Origin: Burkholderiaceae bacterium
Lineage (GTDB): Bacteria; Pseudomonadota; Gammaproteobacteria; Burkholderiales; Burkholderiaceae_C
Assembly (NCBI GenBank): GCA_913776825.1
Contig: CAJYPV010000031.1
Location: 62,001 to 126,000 of the forward strand
DNA length: 64,000 bases
Reading direction: 5' to 3'
The notes under the pieces are model-generated. The model was not told the origin of the DNA. It ran no database searches and saw only the letters and a list, made by a program, of their open reading frames with translations. The position numbers were made by a program, and so were the translations under genes. This document shows, in pieces, positions 1 to 11,175 of the stretch (position 1 is the stretch's first letter; every line of letters begins with the position of its first letter).

Positions 1-999
1 GGGATACACGCCGTGAACCGACCAGGACTCCTGCAGGTCCCGCTCCAGGCCCTTCCAGGCCGGGAACTCGCGGCCGGTCTTGAGGTCCTTCAGGAAGAGG
101 GTGGTGCGGCTGCCGCTGTCATCGCGCAGGCGGCGGATGAAGGCCAGGTATTTGCCGTCGGGCGACGGGGTGGGGCGGATCGCGCCGCCCGCGCCGGTGA
201 CGAAGGGCTCGGTCGTGCCGTCGGTCAGGTCCTGGCGGTAGATGCGGAAGATCTCGCCGTTGCTGTCCTTGTTGTATTCGAAGACGCGGCCGGGCGTGCT
301 GTCCTGCGAGTAGTAGAGGCTCTTGCCGTCCGGCGAGATGGCGGGCTCGCCGAGGTCCTTCTGCCAGTTCGGCTTCTCATTGAGCTGCTGACCCTTGCCG
401 CCGTCCAGGTGATAGAGCCAGATCTCGCCGCTGCCCAGCGAGCGGGTGCCGGTGAAATGCTTGCGGGCCAGCAGGTAGCGACCGCTGGGATGCCAGACCG
501 GGTTGTTCAGCAACCGGAAGTCTTCGTTGCTGATGGCGCGCTGGCCACTGCCGTCGACGTTCATCACCCAGATGTTGTCGCCGCCGCCGGCGTCGGACAC
601 GAAGGCGATGCGCTGGCCATCCGGCGAGAAGCGCGGCTGCATCTCCCAGGCCATCGAATGGGTCAGCGCCTTGGCTTCGCCGCCGCCGATGGGCATCAGG
701 TACAGATCGCCGAGCAGGTCGAAGACGATCTGCTTGCCGTCGGGGCTCACATCCACCGACATCCAGGTGCCGGTGCGCACGTCCAGCTGGGCGGTGCGCT
801 TGTCACCGGGCGGCTGATTGACATTCCACTTGGCGGCCGGTGCCGACGCGGCGGCAGCGGGCGCGGTGGCGGCCGTCGGCGCGTCTGCGGCAAAGGCGGC
901 GCTGGCCGCCAGCGAAAGACCGCACCAAGCGATCACGCCCGCGGAGGCGGGCGTGCGGCGAAAGATCTGTGGGAGCGTGGTCAGCTTCGTGAGCTTCAT
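1..999 (-). CDS. Secreted beta-propeller (PD40/TolB-like) protein, probably amidohydrolase; 3' end outside window
   Basis: Reading leftward from an ATG at 999 there is an open frame to the window edge (333 codons). It starts with MKLTKLTTL and a hydrophobic stretch ending ASAAFA-ADAP, a typical Sec signal peptide, so the product should be periplasmic or secreted. The mature part has repeated WD40-like blades with the PD40 signature: VSPDGKQIVFD, RFSPDGQRIAFVSD, ISPDGKSLYYSQD, PSPDGKYLAFIRR. Proteins with this N-terminus in beta-proteobacteria usually carry a C-terminal metal-dependent amidohydrolase; that part is not visible here, so an S9-type peptidase is also possible. The gene is divergent from fusA. 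Long plus-strand frames over the same region are shadows. Confidence 0.85.
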   Translation of the reverse strand, partial: MKLTKLTTLPQIFRRTPASAGVIAWCGLSLAASAAFAADAPTAATAPAAAASAPAAKWNVNQPPGDKRTAQLDVRTGTWMSVDVSPDGKQIVFDLLGDLYLMPIGGGEAKALTHSMAWEMQPRFSPDGQRIAFVSDAGGGDNIWVMNVDGSGQRAISNEDFRLLNNPVWHPSGRYLLARKHFTGTRSLGSGEIWLYHLDGGKGQQLNEKPNWQKDLGEPAISPDGKSLYYSQDSTPGRVFEYNKDSNGEIFRIYRQDLTDGTTEPFVTGAGGAIRPTPSPDGKYLAFIRRLRDDSGSRTTLFLKDLKTGREFPAWKGLERDLQESWSVHGVYP

Positions 1000-1297
1000 G
1001 GAAGGACGACCCTGGGTTGAAGGTGCGGGCAGCATAGCCGCCGGGTATTCCCGGGGGCATGCTGGTTTCCGAGGGCATGACGAATGGCGGTGCGGACTGT
1101 GGATCGGCGCCGCATCCCCCGTTTGGCGGAGGCCGCCGGGCTGCACGCCACGGTCTGTCCCCACCCGGGTCGGGTGTTTGGGGGAGTGGCTGGCAGCGGA
1201 CGGGGCTTGTCGGTACATTCATCGGGTTCTGGATGGTGCGGGGACAACGCCTGTCCCTGCCGTCCGGCCCATGCCATTTCTGGATCTGGAGTTCGCC

Positions 1298-3400
<2,103 letters not shown>

Positions 3401-3446
3401 CTCGCTGGTCGATGTTTCTGGTGAGGTCATGCCTGCTTGGGATGGA

Positions 3447-4375
3447 GCGCTGACGGCGACACCGGCCACCCGCTTCGCTCAGGCGCTCCGCATTCGCTCC
3501 GCGGGTGGCCGGTGTCATCGTCCCGGTGCACCGAGGTGTTCTCGGTCTTTCTTGCGTGAGGGCGTCGCGGATGGCGGTGCCTTGGGCGGGTTGGCGGGAG
3601 GTCCTTCCTGCTTCGATCGAGCGCTGACGGCGACACCGGCCACCCGCTTCGCTCAGGCGCTCCGCATTCGCTCCGCGGGTGGCCGGTGTCACCGTCCCGA
3701 TGCACCGCGTTGTTCTTCCAGTCTTGCGAGAAGGCGTCGCGGGTGGCGGTGCTTGGGTGGGGTGGCGGGAAAGGTCTTCCTGCTTGGGTCGAGCGTTGAC
3801 GGCGACACCAGCCACCCGCTTCGCTCAGGCGCTTCGCATTCGCTCCGCGGGTGGCCGGTGTCACCGTCCCGATGCACCGAGGCGCGCGCTCTAAGGACTT
3901 CCAAGAGCGTGCGCCAGGCAACGCTGGCTGCGCGTCGTTGAGGTACTCGGTCAATCGGACGGCGGCACTGGCTGCCTGCGGAGCGAATGCGGAGCGCCTA
4001 AGCGAAGCGGGCGGCCAGTGCTGCCGTCAGCGCTCAACTGGATGAAGGACGGCGACTCCACTAGCCCCAGCGCCCCCAACGCAACCGATCGAACGGTTGA
4101 AGCTCAACGAAAGGCTCGGTCCATCGGAGACGGTGGCACTGGCTGCCTGCGGAGCGAATGCGGAGCGCCTGAGCGAAGCGGGCGGCCAGTGCCGCCGTCA
4201 GCGCTCAACTGGATGAAGGAAGGTCGACTTCAGCAGTCCCACCACGCCAACGCAACCGATCGAACGGTTGAAGCTCAACGAAAGGCTCGGTCCATCGGAG
4301 ACGGTGGCACTGGCTGCCCGCGGAGCGAATGCGGAGCGCCTGAGCGAAGCGGGCGGCCAGTGCTGCCGTCAGCGC
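3447..4375. repeat. Array of six large palindromic repeats in two opposite blocks
   Basis: Noncoding interval between fusA and the response regulator. Three copies have stems 3454-3473/3501-3520, 3628-3647/3675-3694 and 3800-3819/3847-3866, with arm CGGCGACACCGGCCACCCGC and a conserved 27-base loop. Three copies in the opposite orientation start near 3963, 4133 and 4303, with loop core GGAGCGAATGCGGAGCGCC. Period is about 170-174 bp. The last two units also share a flanking block (about 4079-4130 and 4249-4300). Loop sequence is the reverse complement between the two blocks. Short open frames through the array are repeat artefacts. Confidence 0.9.
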
Positions 4376-4452
4376 TCAGACGGCGGCAAGAGAAGGACGG
4401 CCGCGACACGACAAAACGAAGCGAGCTCGCGCCCGTTCAGGAGCACAGAAAC

Positions 4453-4908
4453 TCAACCACCCGCAGGCAGCATCTCCAGACAATAGGCAATCAACTCATC
4501 CAGCTCACTGGATTTGTCGAACACCCGATCCGCCCCCAGTTGCTCGCAGCGTTGGCGCATGTCGACCGTGGCGTAGTTGCTGAGCACCACCATCTTGGCT
4601 TCCGGCTGCAGTTGGCGGGCTTTGGGCAGCAGGGACAGTCCGGTGCCTTGCTTGAGGAAGAGGTCGATGATGACCAGATCGCAGGGCACCGCCTCGTCCT
4701 GCAGCCATCGAAGCGCGCCAGCCTCGTCCTCCGCCACCCCGACCACCTGCATGTCGAGCATTTCCTGCAGCGTGGCGATCAGGTTCTCCCGGATCAGGGG
4801 GCTGTCTTCCACCAGGAAACAGGTGAGCGCGCGAGTGGACGCGACAGTTGACGCGGCGGCTGGTGTGGAGGACGCGGAACTCACGGGGACGGACATGATG
4901 GCGCTCAT
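4453..4908 (-). CDS. Single-domain response regulator
   Basis: Receiver-only protein of 151 residues (start at 4908; a second ATG at 4896 is also possible). After a low-complexity Ser/Ala leader, the receiver has the acidic pocket E34-D35 (VEDS), the phosphoacceptor D82 in LVIIDLFL, and the conserved Lys at 132 (FDKSS). There is no output domain, so it probably acts through protein contacts or as a phosphate carrier. The start lies two bases beyond the stop of the AsmA-like gene, so the two may be co-transcribed. No cognate kinase is adjacent. The larger frame 4453-5904 is a fortuitous extension antisense-free but overlapping the AsmA gene. Confidence 0.85.
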   Translation of the reverse strand: MSAIMSVPVSSASSTPAAASTVASTRALTCFLVEDSPLIRENLIATLQEMLDMQVVGVAEDEAGALRWLQDEAVPCDLVIIDLFLKQGTGLSLLPKARQLQPEAKMVVLSNYATVDMRQRCEQLGADRVFDKSSELDELIAYCLEMLPAGG

Positions 4909-4910
4909 TA

Positions 4911-7247
4911 TCACGATCCAGACGTCGCCTTGGCACGGCCTCGCAACGAGGCGTTGCATTCCGACAGCGCCTGTCGGCTCTGCTCGTCCGGCTCTTCGCC
5001 CAGGTCCACGAGCGGCAGCAGAGCCGCCAGCGGCGCCACCGCCACGCCCAGGACCGCCGCCGGAACCAGCTTCTTCAGCAGGGGCGTCTTTTCCAGGCTG
5101 ACGCTCGGATCGCTGAAGGTGCCTTGCACCTTGAGCGGGGTGCGCAGGGTCAAGGGGCTGACATCCTTGGGCTGGACGTTGGCCGTGAGCATCATCCGCT
5201 CCGTCGCCAGCGACATGTCGCCGTCCACCCGCACCAGCGAATCCCGCGTGTCCACGATCATCGGCTGCGGCGTGACCCGGCCGTCCTTGACCTTGAGGTC
5301 GGCCACGCCACAACTGACCGGCAAGCCGTTGTCGCCCTTGACCAGCACGCCCAGCGCCTGCGCGACGTCGATGCCGGCCGCTTCCACGACCAGGTGCGAC
5401 ACGCTGCCCTGCGTCCAGAACAACACCATGCGGCCATCCGCGCTGGCGAGCAGCTCCGCCGTGGATCGTCCGGTGCCGTCCAGCGCGATGCGGCCACCCA
5501 CGACGCCGGTGACGTAAGGCGGCTGGCCCGGCTTGCGCTGCAGATTCAGCCATTGCTCCAGCTGGACGCCGTTGACGCGCAACCGAACTTCCCACTTCGC
5601 CTGAGGCTGGCGACCATCCAGCATGATGCGCCCGGCAAACTGGCCTTGCGCCACCCGCGCGTCGATGTCGCGGATCTCCAGAACGCCGTCCTTCAGCACG
5701 ATGTGACCGTTCAGCGGCTTGGCCGCCTGCAGCAGCGCGGTGCCGGATTCGAAGCGATCGAGCTTGACGGTCACGTCCGCATCCATGGCCCGCAGCGAGG
5801 GCAAATCGAACTTCCGATCCGGCAGGACCCGGCCCCCCTGGCGCTTCTTGGGCGTTTCGTCGGGCGTCGGCAGACCGATCGACGGCCCCAGGTCGGCCAT
5901 CCACAGCTCGGAACCGCGAAGTTGGCCGGTCAGCCGCGATTTCTTATACGGCTCCGCAGTGAATTCGAAATCCCCGTTCAGCTTGCTCTGACCGATCGTG
6001 GCCGAAGCGACCGACGTCCGCCACCGCCATCCGTCTCGACTCAGCGTGCCATTCATGGCGAACGGCGGCGTGGTGGGCAAGGTGACGCCCAGCGGCTCGC
6101 CGATCGCAGCCAGCGACGGACCCGCGACCTGGAACTTGCCGCTCAAGCCTTGGCTCACCAGCAGATCGCGGACTTCGCCATCGAAAGACACTTTCGCGCG
6201 ACCCAGCCCACCGCGCAGCGTCACCGGCACCGAAGGGGCATTCGGATCCGACGACAGCCACGGCAGCGCCGACCCGGTCCGCAGGCTGGCCTTGAGCGGC
6301 AGCTCGCGGAAATGTCCTTCGGCCTCGATGATCATGCCGTTGCGCGCCACGATGTCGGTCGCGGAAGCGGGCGACGAGGCCCCTTGACCGGCTACCGCCA
6401 CGGCGGATGGCGAACCGCTCGCGGCACGGCTGGCGGCACCGGCGGAGGAGGAGCCGCTCCCAGACTTGGCCTGTGCGGCGGTCGCTTTCCCGGATTCGGA
6501 CGTGTTCTTGGCGGCTTGGCCGATGTCGATGCGCAGGCGCTCGGCGATGGCGGCGCCGCTCATGGGCGCGGAGGCGCCACCGGCCGCGCCGATGTTGCCG
6601 GTCTCCCAATCCTCGCGCAGGGCGAAGCGGGCCACCAGCGCCAGCCGCTGGATCTTGTCGTCGATCAGCGCCGTGCCCTTGCGCACCTCCAGCAAATCGA
6701 AGCGCACGCCATCGACATTCGGACGCTTGCGCACCTGGCTGTCGCTGTCGGGCTGGCGGCCGAACTGCCAGCTGGCGCGGCCCTCGACGTCACGCTCCAG
6801 TCGCAGGGTCAGGTCATTCGCGCTCAGCGACTTGACCCGCAGCGCTTCGCCGTTTCGAAGGTGCCACAGATCCATGTAGCGCAGCGCCAGCTTGCCGTCT
6901 TCAACGACCAGCATCGGGCCGAGCGTGCTCCAGCTCGGGCCGCTGATCTGCAGGCTGTCGGTTTCCAGCCGGATGCCGCCGATCAGCCGCAGCTTCCAGC
7001 GCGTGCTGCCGGAGCCATCGAAGGTGACCATCCGGTCCAGCTTCTGGCTCAGCCAGTTCTCGAGTGGGCGGCGCAGAAACGGCCATCCCATCCATTCACA
7101 GACGGCGACCGTGCCGACCATCAAGGCCACGACGACGGCGACACCGGTGCCCCAGCGCCTCAGGGCGTGGGAGGAGCGAGAGTCCGCCACTCGCGCTTCG
7201 TGGGGGGAGGTGGACGCCGCTGGGGGCGTGGGCGGAGAGCCAGTCAT
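4911..7247 (-). CDS. AsmA family inner-membrane/periplasmic protein
   Basis: 778 residues from ATG 7247, preceded by GGTGGTGA. An N-terminal membrane anchor (about residues 29-47, GVAVVVALMVGTVAVCEW) is followed by a long beta-rich periplasmic part typical of AsmA/YhjG-like proteins (DUF748/AsmA), with repeated short motifs such as LRLIGGIRLETDSLQISGP and a C-terminal AsmA segment (TGVVGGRIALDGTGRS ... VDGDMSLATERMMLTANVQP). The family is linked to lipid transport between membranes and outer-membrane biogenesis; the exact role here is inferred. A Ser/Ala/Gly-rich stretch near residues 240-290 is probably a disordered insertion. The gene sits four bases after the cardiolipin synthase gene, consistent with one envelope-lipid operon. 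Confidence 0.85.
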   Translation of the reverse strand: MTGSPPTPPAASTSPHEARVADSRSSHALRRWGTGVAVVVALMVGTVAVCEWMGWPFLRRPLENWLSQKLDRMVTFDGSGSTRWKLRLIGGIRLETDSLQISGPSWSTLGPMLVVEDGKLALRYMDLWHLRNGEALRVKSLSANDLTLRLERDVEGRASWQFGRQPDSDSQVRKRPNVDGVRFDLLEVRKGTALIDDKIQRLALVARFALREDWETGNIGAAGGASAPMSGAAIAERLRIDIGQAAKNTSESGKATAAQAKSGSGSSSAGAASRAASGSPSAVAVAGQGASSPASATDIVARNGMIIEAEGHFRELPLKASLRTGSALPWLSSDPNAPSVPVTLRGGLGRAKVSFDGEVRDLLVSQGLSGKFQVAGPSLAAIGEPLGVTLPTTPPFAMNGTLSRDGWRWRTSVASATIGQSKLNGDFEFTAEPYKKSRLTGQLRGSELWMADLGPSIGLPTPDETPKKRQGGRVLPDRKFDLPSLRAMDADVTVKLDRFESGTALLQAAKPLNGHIVLKDGVLEIRDIDARVAQGQFAGRIMLDGRQPQAKWEVRLRVNGVQLEQWLNLQRKPGQPPYVTGVVGGRIALDGTGRSTAELLASADGRMVLFWTQGSVSHLVVEAAGIDVAQALGVLVKGDNGLPVSCGVADLKVKDGRVTPQPMIVDTRDSLVRVDGDMSLATERMMLTANVQPKDVSPLTLRTPLKVQGTFSDPSVSLEKTPLLKKLVPAAVLGVAVAPLAALLPLVDLGEEPDEQSRQALSECNASLRGRAKATSGS

Positions 7248-7251
7248 GTAT

Positions 7252-8856
7252 TCACCACCAATGTTCAAAAAGTCGGGAGAAGAATTCCTTGCTGCGCTGC
7301 AGCCAGGGTCGGTGGCGCCAGGTCTCGAGATCGACCGAGCGGGAGGCATTGCGGTCCTGCTCGAACATGCGGGTCATTGCGCTGCCGAAGTCCTCGCCCA
7401 GCACCACCGCATTGACCTCGTTGTTGTGCACAAAGCTGCGCCAGTCCATGTTGCTGGAGCCGATGGTGGACACCACACCATCGATCACCGCCGTCTTGGC
7501 ATGCAGCACCGCATCCTGCAGTTCATGGATATGGACGCCGGCCTTCAGCAGCCGGTCGTAATGGGCGCGACCCGCATGCATCACCGGCGAGAAATCGCTT
7601 TGCGATGGCAAGATCAACTGCACATCCACGCCGCGCTCGGCCGCCTCGGACAGCGCATCGACCATGTCCTGGCCGGGCGCGAAATAGGCCATCGTCAGGT
7701 AGACCGACCGCTGCGCCGCACGGATGCTGCCCAGCAGCAGGGTGTAGATGCGGTTTTCCTTGTCATCCGGCGTGGCGGGGATGATCCGCATCAATTGCTG
7801 ACCGGGCGACGACTTCGCGGCCGGCACCTCATCCAGCGCACCGTTGCAGCGCTGCTGCATCCAGACCTCGCGGACCATGCCGTGCAGCGCCTGCACCGCG
7901 GGCCCGCGCACCTGGATCATGGTGTCGCGCCAGCCGGATTCCTTGCCGTCGCCATCCTTGTCGGTGAGCTTGCGTCGCGAGCCCTTGCTGCCGAACGAGC
8001 CGGAGCCGGACGAATACACCGCGCTGATGTTGATCCCGCCGGTGAATCCGACCTCGTTGTCCACGACCAGGATCTTGCGGTGGTCGCGGTGAGAGATCTT
8101 GTTGTAGCGGGTGCCCTTGAGCGGATTGACCGGATTGAAGGCGCAGACCGAGATGCCGTTCTGGCGCATCCGCTCGAAGTAGGCTTCCTGCGTGGAAATC
8201 GATCCCACGGCGTCATACATCACCGACACCTGCACACCCTGGCCGCGCCGCGCGATCAGAAGATCAGCGAGTTGCTTGGCGATGTCGGCGTCTTCGATGA
8301 TGTAGCTTTCCAGCACGATCTGGCGCTTGGCGCGCTCGATCGCGCCGAACATCGCCGCGAAGGTGGCGGGGCCGTCGATCAGCAGCTTCGCCTCGTTGCC
8401 GGCATACAGATCGACATCACCAAAGGACGACATCGCCGCCAGCTGCCGCTTGAGCAGCTCGGCCCGCCCTTGGTTGGCGGCATTCTGAATGGCCTGTTCC
8501 CGACGCTGCTGACCCATCGGGCCGCGCGCATCGTTCACATCGACCTGCGTGGCTACCTTGGCCACCGACGGCGCCTGCGCCGGCGGCGCCGGCAGCGGTC
8601 CGTTGATCGGGGGCTTGGGCGTGCCGCACGCCACCATGCAGGCGCTCAATCCGAGCGTCAGCAGGGCGAGGTGAACACGTGCGGGGCGGGCGATGCCGCC
8701 GGACGCCCGCGCCGGGTCAGGCAACGCATGACCCGCGCAGGTGGCCGGCGGGAGCGGCCTGACCGCCGTCACCGGCGTGAGCGACAGACGACCGATGCGC
8801 CACCGCCGCCCGGACCTCGGGCGTGTCGGGGTCGCGAGCGACGGGAAGCTGGGCAT
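7252..8856 (-). CDS. Phospholipase D-family cardiolipin synthase, lipoprotein-like N-terminus
   Basis: Two HKD motifs are visible: HRKILVVDNEVGFTGGIN and HAKTAVIDGVVSTIGSSNMD, as in cardiolipin synthases that join two phosphatidylglycerols (or PG and PE). The start at 8856 is chosen because GGAAGG lies six bases upstream; an in-frame ATG at 8862 is too close to that site. About 55 Arg/Pro-rich residues precede a hydrophobic stretch with possible lipobox (LSACMVACGTPK), so the real membrane anchor may begin later than the ATG suggests. An Asp/Lys/Ser-rich insert (GSKGSRRKLTDKDGDGK) lies between the motifs. It is followed four bases later by the AsmA-like gene and preceded 17 bases by the ferritin-like gene. 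Confidence 0.9.
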   Translation of the reverse strand: MPSFPSLATPTRPRSGRRWRIGRLSLTPVTAVRPLPPATCAGHALPDPARASGGIARPARVHLALLTLGLSACMVACGTPKPPINGPLPAPPAQAPSVAKVATQVDVNDARGPMGQQRREQAIQNAANQGRAELLKRQLAAMSSFGDVDLYAGNEAKLLIDGPATFAAMFGAIERAKRQIVLESYIIEDADIAKQLADLLIARRGQGVQVSVMYDAVGSISTQEAYFERMRQNGISVCAFNPVNPLKGTRYNKISHRDHRKILVVDNEVGFTGGINISAVYSSGSGSFGSKGSRRKLTDKDGDGKESGWRDTMIQVRGPAVQALHGMVREVWMQQRCNGALDEVPAAKSSPGQQLMRIIPATPDDKENRIYTLLLGSIRAAQRSVYLTMAYFAPGQDMVDALSEAAERGVDVQLILPSQSDFSPVMHAGRAHYDRLLKAGVHIHELQDAVLHAKTAVIDGVVSTIGSSNMDWRSFVHNNEVNAVVLGEDFGSAMTRMFEQDRNASRSVDLETWRHRPWLQRSKEFFSRLFEHWW

Positions 8857-8873
8857 GGTCATCCTTCCGGCGC

Positions 8874-9413
8874 TCAGTCCTCGAGGAGATCGGCGAGCTC
8901 GTCGGCGTGCTCTTCCTCGTCGGCCAGGATCTGCTCCAGGATGCGACGGGTGGTCGGATCCTTCTCGCCGATCAGCTGGATCATCTGGCGGTAGGCCTCG
9001 ACGGCCACGCGTTCCGCGACCAGGTTGGAGCGCAGCATCGACTTCAGGTCGAGCGAGGCGTCGTAATCTGCGTGGCTGCGACGGGTCAGCGAATCGGGCG
9101 AGAAGTCGGGCTCGCCGCCCAGCTGCACGATGCGCTCGGCCAGCTTGTCGGCATGGCCGCTTTCTTCATTCGCATGCTCGAGGAATTCCTCGGCGATGCG
9201 CGGCGAGGCCAGGCCGTGCGCGGTGAAGTAATGGCGCTTGTAGCGCAGGATGCAGACCAGCTCGGTGGCCAGGGCGTCGTTCAGCAGATTGACAATCTGG
9301 TCGCGATACGGGCCGTAGCTGGGCGTGACCGCGCCCTCGTCCAGGTGGGTGCGGGCGCGGTCCAGCGCTTTTTCATCCAGCTTCAGGGTGGGAAGGTCGG
9401 CAACTGCATTCAT
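8874..9413 (-). CDS. Ferritin-like / bacterioferritin-type protein
   Basis: 179-residue four-helix protein. Helix motifs carry diiron-type ligands: ATELVCILRYKRH, EEFLEHANEESGHADKL, AERVAVEAYRQMI and ILADEEEHADELADLL, matching the E...ExxH...E...ExxH pattern of bacterioferritin and related ferritin-like proteins. Cytoplasmic iron storage or redox protection is the likely role. The start at 9413 has AGGAG seven bases upstream. That ribosome-binding site lies inside a small inverted repeat (AGGAG-CC-CTCCT), also seen in front of the OmpA gene. First gene of a run with the cardiolipin synthase gene 17 bases downstream. Confidence 0.9.
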   Translation of the reverse strand: MNAVADLPTLKLDEKALDRARTHLDEGAVTPSYGPYRDQIVNLLNDALATELVCILRYKRHYFTAHGLASPRIAEEFLEHANEESGHADKLAERIVQLGGEPDFSPDSLTRRSHADYDASLDLKSMLRSNLVAERVAVEAYRQMIQLIGEKDPTTRRILEQILADEEEHADELADLLED

Positions 9414-9584
9414 AGGAGGGCTCCTCGATGTGGCTAGGCCCGTGCGGGCCGGCTAGGGGCGGGGTGTCGGTGGTGATGCCGTGAACGGAGGTCAGCGCGG
9501 TGACGGAAGGTCCGACGCGGGGCGCTGGCCTCTGTTCACGGTCGACCCGAGCGGCTCGGCGGCTCGCCCGGGTGACGTGCTCAC

Positions 9585-9761
9585 TTATTTGCGCAGGGCG
9601 TTCACGCCCGTCACGCCCAACACCAGCAGCACCAGGAAGATGACCAGGAAGATCCCGAACAGGATCTTGGCGATGCCGGCGGCACCCGCGGCGATACCGG
9701 TGAAGCCCAGCACACCCGCGATCAGCGAGACGACGGCAAAAATCAAGGCCCACTTCAACAT
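9585..9761 (-). CDS. DUF1328 (UPF0391) small membrane protein
   Basis: 58 residues starting MLKWALIFAVVSLIAG, with two hydrophobic helices separated by a Gly/Ala turn and a short basic C-terminus (NALRK). The sequence matches the UPF0391/DUF1328 family of small inner-membrane proteins, common and often stress-induced in proteobacteria; function is not established. AAAGGA stands upstream of the ATG. It lies 171 bases upstream of the ferritin-like gene on the same strand; the interval has a long imperfect inverted repeat (9481-9540). Confidence 0.9.
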   Translation of the reverse strand: MLKWALIFAVVSLIAGVLGFTGIAAGAAGIAKILFGIFLVIFLVLLVLGVTGVNALRK

Positions 9762-10089
9762 GACGATGTCCTTTCACTGCGACAGCCGCGGCGCGGCCCA
9801 TGGCAGTCAATGTAGGAGTGAGGGGGTGGGCAGGGGATCAGCGGGCCCCACGTCGTCATGTAGGACGGCATGCCGAGCCAACGGAGGCTCGTGCACAGCG
9901 TCCCTGGGACTGCCGGACCAGTCCTACAACACGGCCCGGCGAGGTACGACAGACGCCGGGCAGGGCGCCCGGTAGCCTTCAGGCATCGCTCCCGAAGCGT
10001 GTCTGCCAGGCGATCAGCCCGGTCGGTCGATTCGGTGAAGCCACCTCAACGGCCGCGAGGCCAACGACCTGATCCTTCAAGGAGCCAAC

Positions 10090-10644
10090 ATGAAGCTGCT
10101 CAACCACACGTCCACCACCGCGCTGGTCACGGCGGGCGCCGTGTTGTCTGCCGTGATGATGATTGCCGCGCCGGTGTTCGCGGCTGAAAGCGGTGCGAAG
10201 GCCAAGACGCCGTCGAACGCCGCCTCGGCCAACTACCAGCAAGAGCGCGCCGACTGCCTGGCGGGCCGGACAGGTCAGGACACCAAGACCTGCCTGAAGG
10301 AAGCCGGCGCCGCGCGTGAGGAAACCCAGCGCGGCACCCTGCAGGCCGCCACCCCGGAACAGTTGGCCAACAACGCCATGCTGCGCTGCCAGCGGGTGCC
10401 GGAAGCCGATCGCGAGGATTGCCGTGCGATGGTGAAGGGCCAAGGCCTGCGCGACGGCAGCGTCGAAGACGGCGCCATCCTCAAGCGCATCGATCGCATG
10501 GTGGAGGAAAACCCGACCGCCGCCGGCGCGCCGGTGCCACCCGCCAGCGCGGCCAGCGCGCCGTGGATCGGCGCCAGCGGTCCGCGTCCGAAGACCCCGC
10601 CGCCGCTGCCGCCGCAACCCAAGGGCAGCGCGCCCGGCCGCTGA
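10090..10644 (+). CDS. Secreted Cys-containing protein of unknown function
   Basis: 184 residues with a clear signal peptide (MKLLNHTSTTALVTAGAVLS ... PVFA-AES). The mature part holds four cysteines in two pairs (ERADCLAG, TKTCLKEA, MLRCQRV, EDCRAM), which could form disulfides in the periplasm. The C-terminal third is Pro/Ala-rich (PPPLPPQPKG). AAGGAG seven bases upstream supports the start. Similar small proteins without known role are common in Burkholderiales; I do not recognise a named family. Confidence 0.8.
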   Translation: MKLLNHTSTTALVTAGAVLSAVMMIAAPVFAAESGAKAKTPSNAASANYQQERADCLAGRTGQDTKTCLKEAGAAREETQRGTLQAATPEQLANNAMLRCQRVPEADREDCRAMVKGQGLRDGSVEDGAILKRIDRMVEENPTAAGAPVPPASAASAPWIGASGPRPKTPPPLPPQPKGSAPGR

Positions 10645-10764
10645 TGTTGGCGTCTCGGCGGATCACTTCGGGCCATCCGATGGTGATCCTGCCGAGGCTG
10701 CTTTCTTATCCATCCCCATTCATCCCTGTCAGGCCGGATGGCCTGTCCCCTCGAAGGAGTTGTC

Positions 10765-11034
10765 ATGCTGTTGAAACGCATTCTTCCGCTCGCCCTGTCC
10801 AGCCTGGCCGGTTACGCACTCTGGCAATGGCAAGCGCGCAGCCATGAGAAGCGCCTGAAGTCGGTCAGCGCCAAGCCTGCCGAGGTCACCACCTGGGAAG
10901 GCGAGGGCGGCGCGCTGCATCGCCGCGGCCCTCAACTGGGCCCGGAGCCGGTGAAGCCGACGACCGGTGCCACAGGCGCTGGCGGATCGCCCACCACGGG
11001 CGGCCTGGCGGGCGCGGCTGGCGGAGCGGATTAA
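10765..11034 (+). CDS. Small membrane-anchored protein, unknown function
   Basis: 89 residues: one N-terminal hydrophobic helix (LKRILPLALSSLAGYALWQW), a basic stretch, and a Gly/Pro/Thr-rich tail. AAGGAG stands seven bases before the ATG at 10765. The gene follows the secreted Cys-containing gene by 120 bases on the same strand and is closed by a strong terminator at 11072-11101. No family recognised. Confidence 0.7.
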   Translation: MLLKRILPLALSSLAGYALWQWQARSHEKRLKSVSAKPAEVTTWEGEGGALHRRGPQLGPEPVKPTTGATGAGGSPTTGGLAGAAGGAD

Positions 11035-11071
11035 GACGCGACAAGTCCAACTCGTGAGGTGAGGCGGACGG

Positions 11072-11101
11072 GCGACCGTGCTCAGGCACGGTCGCTTTTT
11101 T
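11072..11101 (+). terminator. Rho-independent terminator
   Basis: GCGACCGTG and CACGGTCGC form a nine-base-pair stem with a short loop, directly followed by six T. It closes the transcript of the 10765-11034 gene. Confidence 0.9.
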
Positions 11102-11175
11102 GCATTCAGGGAGCGGATCGATCAAGCGCCGGTCTTTGAATCGGTGGCGGTCGCATGGGGTGGCACACCAAAGCC

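Noticed and set aside
3447..4375. Repeats of constant spacing considered as a CRISPR array
   Set aside because: Units are about 75 bases with long inner palindromes, intervals are about 100 bases and partly identical, orientation reverses midway, and no cas genes are present.
4018..4851. 277-codon frame starting in the palindromic repeats
   Set aside because: Its first half is translated repeat sequence and the second half is antisense to the response regulator.
4453..5904. 483-codon version of the response regulator gene
   Set aside because: The upstream 330 codons are out-of-frame AsmA sequence without domain character; the receiver itself starts at 4908 or 4896.
5124..7415. 763-codon plus-strand open frame opposite the AsmA-like gene
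   Set aside because: No domain or signal; composition of a shadow frame.
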